Below, in pieces: positions 27,230-35,813 of a DNA stretch of 64,000 nt. Position 1 is the stretch's first letter. Each line of letters starts with the position of its first letter. Origin of the DNA: Rathayibacter sp. SW19 (lineage in GTDB: Bacteria; Actinomycetota; Actinomycetes; Actinomycetales; Microbacteriaceae); NCBI RefSeq assembly GCF_030866825.1, contig NZ_CP133020.1, forward strand, positions 3,658,001-3,722,000, read 5' to 3'. A program made the translations under genes and the position numbers. The notes beneath the pieces are model-generated. The model saw nothing but the letters and a program-made list of their open reading frames with translations. It had not been told where the DNA came from and made no database searches.

Positions 27230-27279
27230 ATGTCACCGGTGACATTGCCACTGTATGGGGCGCGCATCTCTCATGTCAA
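27230..27279 (-). promoter_or_regulatory. Promoter with LacI-type palindromic operator upstream of the ABC operon
   Basis: On the minus strand a -35 box TTGACA (27279-27274), an 18-base spacer and a -10 box TACAGT (27255-27250) are followed at once by the perfect 16-bp palindrome ATGTCACCGGTGACAT (27245-27230). The palindrome would cover the transcription start, the classic repressor position. The LacI-family gene ending this operon is the obvious binder. Confidence 0.75.
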
Positions 27280-27891
27280 CCTGTGAGTCGCCACATAATC
27301 GCGTCGTGACCGTTCTGTAATGTCTGGGCGGCCGTCAGCGGGATTGGAGACGCCTCGGTTGACACGCGCTCGTCGAGTTGTACGGCACACTGAGACCTGC
27401 GCCGGTGATCGACCCGTTCTGTGGCACCGCGTAAGGTGTTGCGCGGACTCCAAGTTGCCATTTCGTCCCGAAAGACGACGGCACGTTCGTGCAACGGTGG
27501 TGCTGTGAGCCCTCCAGTCGGTCGCTGATTGAACGCCAGCGGGGTGCTGGCGGACGTGTTGTGAACAGTCACCCTCGTGAGCACCGTTCCGAACGGCATG
27601 TGGTCCGGCGCCAGCGGCGGCGTCCGGTTAGCCACAGTCTTGATCCCTCGCTTCACACGCCTCCCCTCCCTTCGACGACGCCACCTGTATCGAGGCTGTC
27701 AAATGAACGGTGGAGACGGGAGGAGCGTAGCGGACACCACCGGTTCCCATCCTTCGGAGGAGCACACTCAACAACACGGAGCGCAATGGGGATGGCAAGT
27801 GGTGTTGTACGCCACCTTGGATGACGATTCGGCACCCTCTATGTTGACGATAGGATCGGCGGGTCTGGCCGGCGCGGTGACGTGGTGATCG
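27280..27891. other. Intergenic region without a supported gene
   Basis: About 600 bases between the ABC operon promoter and the DUF2961 gene. Several overlapping open frames exist on both strands, but none has a family match or clear ribosome binding site. A second copy of the operator core, CGTCACCGGTGACG (27890-27903), sits at the stop codon of the DUF2961 gene at the right border. Confidence 0.45.
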
Positions 27892-29055
27892 TCACCGGTG
27901 ACGGCGGGGAGGCGTTGCGCCGAGGTCAGGCAGCGCCTCATGTCCAAGGTGCACCTCCAACTCGTCGGCTGTTGGAACTTCCGGTCGAAGCGTCGTCGGC
28001 CGATCCAGGTAGAACAAGGCGGTGGAGGCGATGTCGTCCCGCAGTGGCAGGTAACGCCATCCGCTGCGCCATCCCAGCGCCTGGATGTCGACCCGCAGCC
28101 GCTTGGCGAAGCGGATGGGGTCAACGACGTGCCAACGGTACATCCCGAATCGCTGCTGGCTGGCGTAGAGCCCGTCGGGCCTGATCACTTGCGGCATGCC
28201 CAGATACGGTGTCGAGAATTCTGTGTATCCCCGCCCGGGAACATCGAAATTCCAGGCCCCGCCGAAATAGTCCTCGGTACCCGTACCGCAGATCGTCGGA
28301 TACTCCTTGTCATCGTCCAGGTAGAACTTGATCTCACCTTCACCCCACCACCCGTTACTGTTGGTACCCCAGGCGATGTACGTTCCGACATACTGGCCGT
28401 GACCTTCGATGCCCTCCACGATGGTGTGCGGCGTGAGGTAGTCCAGTGGGTTGCTGCGCCGCCATTGCGCGTGCAGGTAGCCCTGTCCGGCATAATCGCC
28501 GCCTTGCTCGTAGCTGATCTGGTAGTAGATACGGGCATCGACTTCGGAGGCATTCTCTATCGTTAGCCGTGCCCCGGTCTGGAACGGCATCGGCCAGTAT
28601 GAGTTGAAACCGCCGTGCGGATTCGCGGCAATCATCTGCGAGGTCACCTGGGCGAACTCGCCCCAGCCGTTGCAAAAGAAGTCCCCGAAAGGAACCTCGA
28701 TAGCGGGTTCGGCCGCGCCGTCCCAGTACGCGCGTAACATGAGCGTTCGCCAATTGTCGGTGTGCGTAGTAATCCAAAAATGCGTGACCGTCCCACCCCC
28801 TAAGATATTTGCGACCTCAAACGTTTCGCCGGCACCCACGTCTACGCTGGGCGAGATCTTCCACCCGGGACCCAGATCTCGAGCACTCTGGGCGCCCGTG
28901 CCCCGCGTGGCACGGGCGCCGCCGCCCGGCGCGCCGTCGAAGTTCTCGGGTGAGATCGAGAATGTCCTGATATCCCGAATTTGGCTGATTCCTGCATAGG
29001 CTGACGCAGACACGAACACGTCTCCACGAGCAGCATTTTCACCATTGCTGTACAC
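27892..29055 (-). CDS. DUF2961 / GH172-type glycoside hydrolase
   Basis: 387 aa, one complete DUF2961 jelly-roll domain. Characteristic stretches are FWITTHTDNWRTLMLRAYWD near residue 95, VPFGDFFCNGWG near 120, GYLHAQWRRSNPLDY near 195, then WWGEGEIKFYLDDD and GTGTEDYFGGAW (about 235-265). Characterised relatives are GH172 enzymes acting on alpha-D-fructofuranosides or D-arabinofuranosides, and the two Glu-bearing segments just named are expected to hold the catalytic pair. No signal peptide is seen, so it acts inside the cell on imported oligosaccharides. GTG 29055 follows GGGTAGG. A relic of a second copy lies at 11042-11137. Confidence 0.85.
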   Translation of the reverse strand: MYSNGENAARGDVFVSASAYAGISQIRDIRTFSISPENFDGAPGGGARATRGTGAQSARDLGPGWKISPSVDVGAGETFEVANILGGGTVTHFWITTHTDNWRTLMLRAYWDGAAEPAIEVPFGDFFCNGWGEFAQVTSQMIAANPHGGFNSYWPMPFQTGARLTIENASEVDARIYYQISYEQGGDYAGQGYLHAQWRRSNPLDYLTPHTIVEGIEGHGQYVGTYIAWGTNSNGWWGEGEIKFYLDDDKEYPTICGTGTEDYFGGAWNFDVPGRGYTEFSTPYLGMPQVIRPDGLYASQQRFGMYRWHVVDPIRFAKRLRVDIQALGWRSGWRYLPLRDDIASTALFYLDRPTTLRPEVPTADELEVHLGHEALPDLGATPPRRHR

Positions 29056-29387
29056 GGCAACCTACCCATCATGCAATCGATTCCACTTTGAAGCCCCAGC
29101 TGATCAGTCTCCTACCGTGCAGACGTGCGCGACCACATATAGCCGATCGTCGTACTAATACCCCTTCAGGAAGTGGCAGAAGGCTTGCGATCATACCCAT
29201 TGGTGATCGCCGCTAATGATTGGGCCCTCGTGGATGTCAGCGGCCGCAAACTCGCCACCCAAAACCCCCAGCCGCGCCCACCAAAACGTCGAAGCCACCA
29301 GCCGCCACCAAGGAAACGCTGATCGGGCCTGAACCCAGAAGGCCTCGAACAAGTCACCTTCGACGCGACCGGGTGCGCTGAGGAATC
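29056..29387. other. Intergenic gap between the two glycoside hydrolase genes
   Basis: 332 bases. A short minus-strand open frame rich in Trp and Arg is present but has no ribosome binding site or recognisable family. I see nothing convincing here. Confidence 0.4.
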
Positions 29388-31208
29388 TCAACAGGCGCCG
29401 CCGATGATCTGGGCGATGACTTCGGCCGGCAGCTTGGGTTTTCGGTTCTCGTCGGCTAGTCCGTTTGTTTCTTGTCGCGTGTCGGTGAGTTGCGTATAGC
29501 AGAACCCGGCAAGCACGGGTGAGGCGTGCACGGCATCCAGGATTCCACTGAGCCGGTTCTGGAAGTCGTCACTGTCGCGGGCCGTGGAGTATCCCCAACT
29601 GTCGGTGAGTGCGGTGCCGGGCGCGAAGCTGACGCCGCCGAACTCGGTGAGCATCACAGGTTGTCCACGATCAATACGTCCGCCCTCGTTAATGCTGGTG
29701 CGCCTGCCGCTGGGTCCGATGCCGTCGAGTATCGTCGTAATCGAAGTCGGAGAACCGTATCGTTCACGTAACACGTCCGGTGATCCTTCATAGTCATGAA
29801 TTGACCACACATCGCTGTCCGTGTGCTCCCAACCGTCGTTCGAGATAACTGGGCGAGTCGGGTCCAACGCCCGGGTCAGGTTAACCAGTCCGAGCATGAA
29901 CGCACGTTGCGCCCGGTCATCGGCGGCATGTTGAATACCCCACGATTCGTTGAACGGAACCCAGGTGACGATCGATGGATGAGACCGGTTGATCTGCACG
30001 ATCTGTGCCCATTCCAAGGTGAGGCGCCCAACCGCTTGAGTACTGAACTCGTACGCGCCCGCGGTTTCACCCCAAATCATCAACCCCAGACGATCCGCCC
30101 AGTACAGGAATCTTGGGTCCTCGACCTTCTGATGGATACGCGCCGCGTTGAACCCGAGCGACTTGATCAGCTCGGCCTCTTCCCGCAGAGCATCCACGCT
30201 CGGCGCGGCCAGATGAGACTGCGGCCAGTAACCTTGCTCAAGAACCGCGCGCACGAAATATGGTCGATGATTCAGGAGAAAAACGCCCTGTCCGACAGCG
30301 GTGGAACGCAATCCCAGATACGACGAAACGGTGTCCAACTGCACACCGGCGGCATCCACGACGGTCACCGCGGCATCGATCAACCGTGGAGTCTCTGGCG
30401 ACCATAACAGCTGCTCACAGTGTTGCCCATTGCTCTGGCCCAGTAGAGGCACCTCAACAGCCAGGGTCTGCACGCGGGTGTCAATTGCAACAGCGCCGAT
30501 CGGATCCCCATTGAAACTGAACTCGATACGCACAGTGACCGTGTCCACCGGCCGTCGGCTCAACTCGATCTCCGCGCGCACGCTCGCCCGCGGAAGATCA
30601 GAATCGAACCGGAGCGCATCGACTCGAAGACGCGGAACCGCTTCAAGCCACACCGTGCGCCAAATACCGCTCGTCCGGTGATACCAGATCGCGTGTGGTT
30701 CCAGCAACCAGTCCTGTTTGCCCCGCGGCATAGTCACATCCGCCGGATCATCCACGGCCCTCACAACGATCACATGCTCAACGGTTGCCGGCCACAACGC
30801 GGTCGTGATGTCGACCGAAAACGATGTCTGCCCGCCCTCGTGGTGGGCAACATGCTGCCCGTCCACCCACACATCCGCACTGTAGTCGACAGCGCCGAAG
30901 TGCAAAAGAATACGCTCACCTTGAGCCCCGAGACCTGCCGCGACCAAATCGGACTCCGTCACCGGGATCCGGTACCAAAGGATCGGATGGAAACCCGTGT
31001 CACCAACACCGGATGCCGGCGACTCCGGCGGGAACGGTAGCCGGATCACCCGGTCGAAAACCTGCGGATCAGACTCCCAATGCTCATCCCGACCCCGGTC
31101 AGCATCGTCATAAGCAAAACACGCGTCACCGTCCAACCCGAGATACTGGTCGCGCACCAATTGCGGGCGAGGATACGTGCCGTCCTGATGAGACGCTGAA
31201 ATTGGCAT
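29388..31208 (-). CDS. Glycoside hydrolase family 2 protein
   Basis: 606 aa cytoplasmic GH2 enzyme (beta-galactosidase/beta-glucuronidase-like; no signal peptide). N-terminal jelly-roll with GAVDYSADVWVDGQHVAHHE, immunoglobulin-like middle domain, then a TIM barrel with GFNAARIHQKVEDPRFLYWA, the acid/base glutamate in WVPFNESWG and the nucleophile glutamate in VMLTEFGGVSF. Length fits the short three-domain GH2 type. ATG 31208 is preceded by GGAGAG at a longish 13-base spacing. It lies between the DUF2961 gene and the Gfo/Idh operon on the same strand, so oligosaccharide uptake and intracellular trimming is the likely theme. The sugar specificity is open. Confidence 0.9.
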   Translation of the reverse strand: MPISASHQDGTYPRPQLVRDQYLGLDGDACFAYDDADRGRDEHWESDPQVFDRVIRLPFPPESPASGVGDTGFHPILWYRIPVTESDLVAAGLGAQGERILLHFGAVDYSADVWVDGQHVAHHEGGQTSFSVDITTALWPATVEHVIVVRAVDDPADVTMPRGKQDWLLEPHAIWYHRTSGIWRTVWLEAVPRLRVDALRFDSDLPRASVRAEIELSRRPVDTVTVRIEFSFNGDPIGAVAIDTRVQTLAVEVPLLGQSNGQHCEQLLWSPETPRLIDAAVTVVDAAGVQLDTVSSYLGLRSTAVGQGVFLLNHRPYFVRAVLEQGYWPQSHLAAPSVDALREEAELIKSLGFNAARIHQKVEDPRFLYWADRLGLMIWGETAGAYEFSTQAVGRLTLEWAQIVQINRSHPSIVTWVPFNESWGIQHAADDRAQRAFMLGLVNLTRALDPTRPVISNDGWEHTDSDVWSIHDYEGSPDVLRERYGSPTSITTILDGIGPSGRRTSINEGGRIDRGQPVMLTEFGGVSFAPGTALTDSWGYSTARDSDDFQNRLSGILDAVHASPVLAGFCYTQLTDTRQETNGLADENRKPKLPAEVIAQIIGGAC

Positions 31209-31440
31209 GACTTCTAGACTCTCCTCCGTCTATACCCCTCAATTGGCTTAATCCATTTGTTGATAATTCCCGAACCGACAGCAGCGCATTCGAAAACTGC
31301 TCCGTGCCAAGAACCTTCGAGCAAGTCAAGCGCCGCCAAGACCTGGAGACACAGGCATTTCGATGAATCCCACGTTGCAGCAAGTAGCGGGGATATGACG
31401 GGAGTGCCCGGGTTGCTTGCTCGTTATGCGTGCGGCATGG

Positions 31441-32574
31441 TTAGTGCAAGGGCACCGCAATCTCCGCGCCACCGAGCAGGGCCGACTGGTGGGCGCAGAT
31501 ACCTGGCGCCGTCCAGTTTGCCGCCCGCCTGGCATCCACGCATGGCGCCCGGCCGTCGATGATGCTCGTGACGAAGTCGTGTACCAGGAATGGATGCGAT
31601 CCCCCGTGATGTGAAGCGACCCGGGCGGATTCGGCCATGCCGGGTAGCTGTACGTGTGACTCGCGGGTAAACTGCGCCAGCGATTTGGGAAGTCGCTCCG
31701 GAAAGTCGCGAGGGGTGAGCGAGCGCGTCTGCACCCGATTGCCCCGCGCACCGTCCGCTGGTGGGAACATGTCGAAAACCGTCATATCGCCCTCGTTGTC
31801 CGGTGGCCACTCCACTCCACGCTTTGAGCCGTATAACGCGAACCCCTCGATGTAGCTGCGTGCAGTCTGGAAGAAGGACATCGTCACATCCGCGACTACT
31901 TTGCTGTCGCGCAGCGAAAACAATCCGACTTCCGTTGGGAATGGATTATCGAACCCGCCCGTCGCGCGGTCGGCGGTCAACTGCCCGGCACCTTGGCAGC
32001 GCACGCTTTCGACGGTCGTCGCGAGGAGGGAAAGGAGCGGCGACAACGCGTGGGTGATGTAGTGCATCGGTGGGAATCCCTGCCAGTACACGGGAAACCC
32101 GTCGAGATTCTGAATGTGGAAACCGCGGTACAGAGTCAGGTCACCGAACTCCCCGGCTCGATTCATCTCTTCGACGACCAAGTACTCACGTGCGAAGACG
32201 GTGGTCTCCATCATCATGTAATTCTTGCCGCTGCGCTCCTGCGCCGCGATGATGCGGTCCAGGTCAGCAAGCGTCGTCGCCATCGGCACCGCGCACGCCA
32301 CGTGTTTGCCCGCATTGAGCGCCGCGACGACCATCTCAGCGTGCAGGAACACCGGCGCCAGAATGTGAACCGCGTCGATCGATGGGTCCGCAAGTGCTTC
32401 ATCGAGTGACGCATAGCCGTCCGTGAGCCCAAACCGTGCGGCGACGAGACGCCGCCGAGCGGCATCCGGCTCCACAAGCACGACTCCGCCGATATCCGGA
32501 TGGCTCAAGTAGATCGGAACGAAGTCCTGCCCGAACCCGAGCCCGACGATGGCGACTGTAAGGTGCCCGCTCAT
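31441..32574 (-). CDS. Gfo/Idh/MocA family oxidoreductase, lacking the usual EKP lysine
   Basis: 377 aa NAD(P)-binding sugar oxidoreductase: Rossmann start VAIVGLGFGQDF, then AVHILAPVFLHAEMV and a C-terminal substrate domain. Where almost all family members have GKHVxCEKP with a catalytic lysine, this protein reads GKHVACAVPMATT, so both Glu and Lys are lost. The rest of the fold is intact, with several histidines in the C-terminal part (ASHHGGSHPFLVHDF). The ATG overlaps the EthD-like gene by four bases (ATGA). Last gene of the operon that starts with the substrate-binding protein at 38010. Classical dehydrogenase activity is questionable. Confidence 0.88.
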   Translation of the reverse strand: MSGHLTVAIVGLGFGQDFVPIYLSHPDIGGVVLVEPDAARRRLVAARFGLTDGYASLDEALADPSIDAVHILAPVFLHAEMVVAALNAGKHVACAVPMATTLADLDRIIAAQERSGKNYMMMETTVFAREYLVVEEMNRAGEFGDLTLYRGFHIQNLDGFPVYWQGFPPMHYITHALSPLLSLLATTVESVRCQGAGQLTADRATGGFDNPFPTEVGLFSLRDSKVVADVTMSFFQTARSYIEGFALYGSKRGVEWPPDNEGDMTVFDMFPPADGARGNRVQTRSLTPRDFPERLPKSLAQFTRESHVQLPGMAESARVASHHGGSHPFLVHDFVTSIIDGRAPCVDARRAANWTAPGICAHQSALLGGAEIAVPLH

Positions 32575-32885
32575 ATGAGTTCTACCTGTTCTTCCTCACC
32601 GCGGAGGAACTCGACCCCGCCGGTCACGAAATTGTCGAGATTAGCGCTTGCGGCCACACCCTCCGGCGAGGCGAGAATCTCGTCCATTGCCGTTGCGGAT
32701 GCTGTGTACAGTTCGGCAATGAGGAGGTATCGCGACGACGGATCATCCACCCACGACAGATTCCACCCGGTCAGCCCCTTCATCTGCCGTGCGATCGGGA
32801 TGTGTGTGTCGTAGTAGTACCGGCGGAACGCCTCCGGGTTGTCCGGCATGCCGTAAAGAATGGTCATCCGATGCATGTCCGTCAT
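32571..32885 (-). CDS. EthD-domain protein
   Basis: 104 aa small alpha/beta-barrel protein of the EthD type: MTILYGMPDNPEAFRRYYYD followed by THIPIARQMKGL. Such proteins (dimeric ferredoxin-like fold) occur beside oxidative and sugar-degrading enzymes and may catalyse mutarotation, isomerisation or decyclisation. ATG 32885 follows CAGGGAG and overlaps the stop of the TIM-barrel gene by four bases; a second ATG lies three codons on. Its stop overlaps the Gfo/Idh start. The function here is unknown. Confidence 0.8.
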   Translation of the reverse strand: MTDMHRMTILYGMPDNPEAFRRYYYDTHIPIARQMKGLTGWNLSWVDDPSSRYLLIAELYTASATAMDEILASPEGVAASANLDNFVTGGVEFLRGEEEQVELI

Positions 32886-33730
32886 ACTCCCTGCGTATCG
32901 CGAGCCGGAAGCGCGATCTGCGTGTACCGGGTCATGTGCTCGACCATCGCAACCTCGGTCGGCAATCGCTCCATGCTGGATGCGCCGAGGAATCCATCGA
33001 CGCCAGGCACGTCGCGGATGACCTCTGCTGCCTCTTCCGGTGAGTAGATCGGCCCGCCGTGGCACACGATGAGCACGTCCGGGTTGACCTCTCGCGCCGC
33101 GTGCATCAGCTCGGCCACCTTCACCTTTGACTGCTGGATGGTGAGCGCCGTCTGCGCGCCGATCATCCCAGATGTCGTCAGCCCCATGTGCGGTACGATC
33201 ACATCCGAACCTGCCTCAGCCATCGCGACCGCTTCATCCGGATTCGCGACATAGCTGGCCGTGAACAGGTCGAGTGCGTGCGCCTCCGCTATCATTTCGG
33301 CCTCCTTGTAGAAGCCGAGCCCGGTCTCCTCGAGGTTCGCGCGGATGATGCCGTCGAACAGGCAGATCGTCGGATAGTTCTGCACACCCGAGAAGCCGGC
33401 ATCCTTTACCTGGCGCAGGAATCGTGGCATAAGCCTGAACGGGTCCGTGCCGCACACGCCCGCAATCACGGGGATCCTATCGACAACGGGCAGGATCTCC
33501 GCCCCCATGTCCATTACGATCTGGTTCGCGTCGCCGTATGGCATCAGCCCGGCCATCGAGCTGCGGCCTGCCATGCGGTAGCGACCGGAGTTGTATACGA
33601 CGATGAAGTCGAGTCCAGCCGCCTCCGAACACTTGGCTGACAGCCCGGTGCCAGCGCCGCCGCCGATGATCGGCCGGCCGGCTGCAACCTTCGTCCGCAG
33701 CCGGTCGACGATCTCTGATCGACTGTTCAT
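32882..33730 (-). CDS. PEP-hydrolase-like TIM-barrel protein (Tm-1 C-terminal domain family)
   Basis: 282 aa. GRPIIGGGAGTGLSAKCSEA near the start, DFIVVYNSGRYRM, VIAGVCGTDPFR, SGVQNYPTICLFDG and VCHGGPIYSPEEA are the conserved segments of the TIM-barrel family that forms the C-terminal half of plant Tm-1. It is related to phosphoenolpyruvate mutase-type barrels, but no activity is firmly established for the bacterial proteins. It overlaps by ATGA with both the UPF0261 gene before it and the EthD-like gene after it, so the three are made together. Confidence 0.88.
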   Translation of the reverse strand: MNSRSEIVDRLRTKVAAGRPIIGGGAGTGLSAKCSEAAGLDFIVVYNSGRYRMAGRSSMAGLMPYGDANQIVMDMGAEILPVVDRIPVIAGVCGTDPFRLMPRFLRQVKDAGFSGVQNYPTICLFDGIIRANLEETGLGFYKEAEMIAEAHALDLFTASYVANPDEAVAMAEAGSDVIVPHMGLTTSGMIGAQTALTIQQSKVKVAELMHAAREVNPDVLIVCHGGPIYSPEEAAEVIRDVPGVDGFLGASSMERLPTEVAMVEHMTRYTQIALPARDTQGV

Positions 33731-34989
33731 TCTGTGTTTCCTTTCGTTGTGCTGGGCGTGCTCGCCAGCAGTGCGTTCAGTGTGCTCGTGATCGCGGCCG
33801 CAAAACTCTGATCATTGATCGCTGCGTCGATGACGCGCAACGGTATGCGAGCATCGAGGTTGTCTCGGAGCGATTCGATGAGCGCGATATCTGCCTCCGG
33901 GTCGTGGAAAGGCGCGCCCTCTACCGAGATTTGTGAGAAGCCGCGCGAGGGTACGAGCATCTCGACGGCAGCTGTGGACATGTTCAGTTTGCGTGCCAGG
34001 ATTGCACCGAGTTCGGCGCATTCGGTGGCATTGGTGCGCATGAGCGTGACGGCCGGGTTGTGCGCGTGGAACAACCTCCCGGTGAACCGTTGCGGGATTG
34101 TGTCCGGCGCACCGAAGTTGACCATGTCCAGCGCACCGACACTCACCACTTGCGGCACGCCGTGGGTCGCGGCGGCCTCGAGCCGCTCCGGCCCGGCGGA
34201 GCATACTCCGCCGAGAAGTTCGTCCGCCAACTCCGTGGTGGTCACGTCAGCGACGGCGGCGAAGAAGCCGGAGCGGGTCATGGCCTCGAGCGTTCGCCCG
34301 CCGGTTCCGTTCGCGTGAAAGACGTGTACCTCATCGCCCTGGGCGATCAGCGCGTCGTGCACGGCGGTGACGCAGGTCGTCGTCACGCCGAACATCGTGC
34401 ATGCGATCGCTGGCGCGGTACCCGCCTCGGGAAGCGGGGCACCCATGACCATGCCTGCACAGGCATCCGCCGCCTGGGCGAGCACCGGAATGCTGATCGA
34501 GTTGAGCCCCGCGATGTCGACAACGGGATAGATCATCGTCAGGTCACTCGTGCCGACATACGGACGTGTGTCACCGGCCACGATCGTCGAGACCAGGATC
34601 TTCGGGCACCCAACCGGCAGGGCGGCAGCGATCTGACTCATCACAAAACCAGCGTTTGATCCGCCGAGTACGATCACGGCCGCGACTGTGCCGTCGTCGT
34701 ACATTCTGCGCGTAATAGCCGCAGCTCCTTGTGCCATGCTGATCACAGCCTCGTTGCGATCGCCGCGGGTTATGAGAATGTCAAGGTCTGCGCCTGCGGC
34801 TTGTGCAACTGAACGTCGATCAATATCGACGGGGATGCTCGGGCTGCCGAGGACACCGGTGTCGAGTAGAAGCGTCGGGATACCGGCGGCCTTCAGCCGG
34901 TCGCGCACGAACCCGTATTCTTCACCCTTCGTGTCCAGTGCGCCCGCGAGGATGATCCGTGGGTGGGGGGCCCGCGCCGTGCCGGTCAC
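33727..34989 (-). CDS. UPF0261 (Tm-1-like ATP-binding) family protein
   Basis: 420 aa. Family marks are ILAGALDTKGEEYGFVRDRL near the start, ITRGDRNEAVISMAQGAAA, VIVLGGSNAGFVMSQIA, a GMVMG segment and FHANGTGGRTLEAM. In plants and fungi this domain is fused in front of the TIM barrel encoded here by the next gene, so the two proteins probably form one complex. GTG 34989 overlaps the upstream permease stop (GTGA). No reaction is known for the family; the operon places it in use of an imported carbohydrate. Confidence 0.9.
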   Translation of the reverse strand: MTGTARAPHPRIILAGALDTKGEEYGFVRDRLKAAGIPTLLLDTGVLGSPSIPVDIDRRSVAQAAGADLDILITRGDRNEAVISMAQGAAAITRRMYDDGTVAAVIVLGGSNAGFVMSQIAAALPVGCPKILVSTIVAGDTRPYVGTSDLTMIYPVVDIAGLNSISIPVLAQAADACAGMVMGAPLPEAGTAPAIACTMFGVTTTCVTAVHDALIAQGDEVHVFHANGTGGRTLEAMTRSGFFAAVADVTTTELADELLGGVCSAGPERLEAAATHGVPQVVSVGALDMVNFGAPDTIPQRFTGRLFHAHNPAVTLMRTNATECAELGAILARKLNMSTAAVEMLVPSRGFSQISVEGAPFHDPEADIALIESLRDNLDARIPLRVIDAAINDQSFAAAITSTLNALLASTPSTTKGNTE

Positions 34990-35813
34990 TTGACGGCCCC
35001 TAAAGAGAGTCCGTTGATCAGCCGTTTCTGTGTGAAGACGAACACGACCAACAACGGAAGTGATGTGAGTACGGCTAGCGCCATCAAGTTATTCCAGTTC
35101 GCTGCGTAGGTGGTGTTCTGCTGAGCGAGTAATCCACTCACCGGAAGGACGGTTCCCTCGGGCAGAAAGTTGATCGCATACACGAACTCGCCCCATGCCG
35201 AGATGAACACCACGGTCATCACGGTGAAGATTCCGTTGGAGAGCATCGGGATGGTGATCGATCGGAAGGACTGGAACCTGCTCGCGCCGTCAATCTCGGC
35301 TGCCTCGTAAAGGGCGATGGGGATCGACAGCACGAACGGTCGAAGGAGCATTATCGCGAACGGCAGCAGCAGTGCAATGTCTGCCAAGATCAGGCCGGGT
35401 AGAGTTCCCAGCAGGCCCCAGCCTGCAAGGACACTGTATAGAGGGATGACCGTCATCGGCTGAGGGACCATTTGCAACACCAGCAGAGCAGCCAAGACGA
35501 CGGCAATTATCGTGGCCCAGAACGCTGTAATGCGTCGTCCCAATGCAAAGGCTGCCGGGACCCCGATGAGAAGTACTACGGCAGTGACGCCGACCCCGAT
35601 CTCCAACGAAGTGACGATTGCGCCAAGCCCTGATCCGATAACGTTTTCGTAGGTGCTGATCGTCGGCGAGAAGAAGATCGCATTGGGGTCCTGCAGCACT
35701 TGTGAACTCGATTTCAGCGATGTAAGGACGATCCAAATCAATGGCAGGATATACGCCAAGCCAAGCACCACCGTTAACGCGGAAAAGAGTCTCCGCGTTG
35801 ATGATCTGATCAT
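34986..35813 (-). CDS. Carbohydrate ABC transporter permease (MalG type)
   Basis: 275 aa. An N-terminal helix (LFSALTVVLGLAYILPLIWI) and the EAA loop EAAEIDGASRFQSFRSITIP are clear. The reading frame remains open far upstream of 35813, but the added residues overlap the partner permease and look like read-through noise. ATG 35813 overlaps the preceding stop as ATGA. Second permease of the ABC importer encoded by 38010-34986; no ATPase gene is present, so it probably borrows a shared MsmK/MalK-type ATPase. Confidence 0.93.
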   Translation of the reverse strand: MIRSSTRRLFSALTVVLGLAYILPLIWIVLTSLKSSSQVLQDPNAIFFSPTISTYENVIGSGLGAIVTSLEIGVGVTAVVLLIGVPAAFALGRRITAFWATIIAVVLAALLVLQMVPQPMTVIPLYSVLAGWGLLGTLPGLILADIALLLPFAIMLLRPFVLSIPIALYEAAEIDGASRFQSFRSITIPMLSNGIFTVMTVVFISAWGEFVYAINFLPEGTVLPVSGLLAQQNTTYAANWNNLMALAVLTSLPLLVVFVFTQKRLINGLSLGAVK

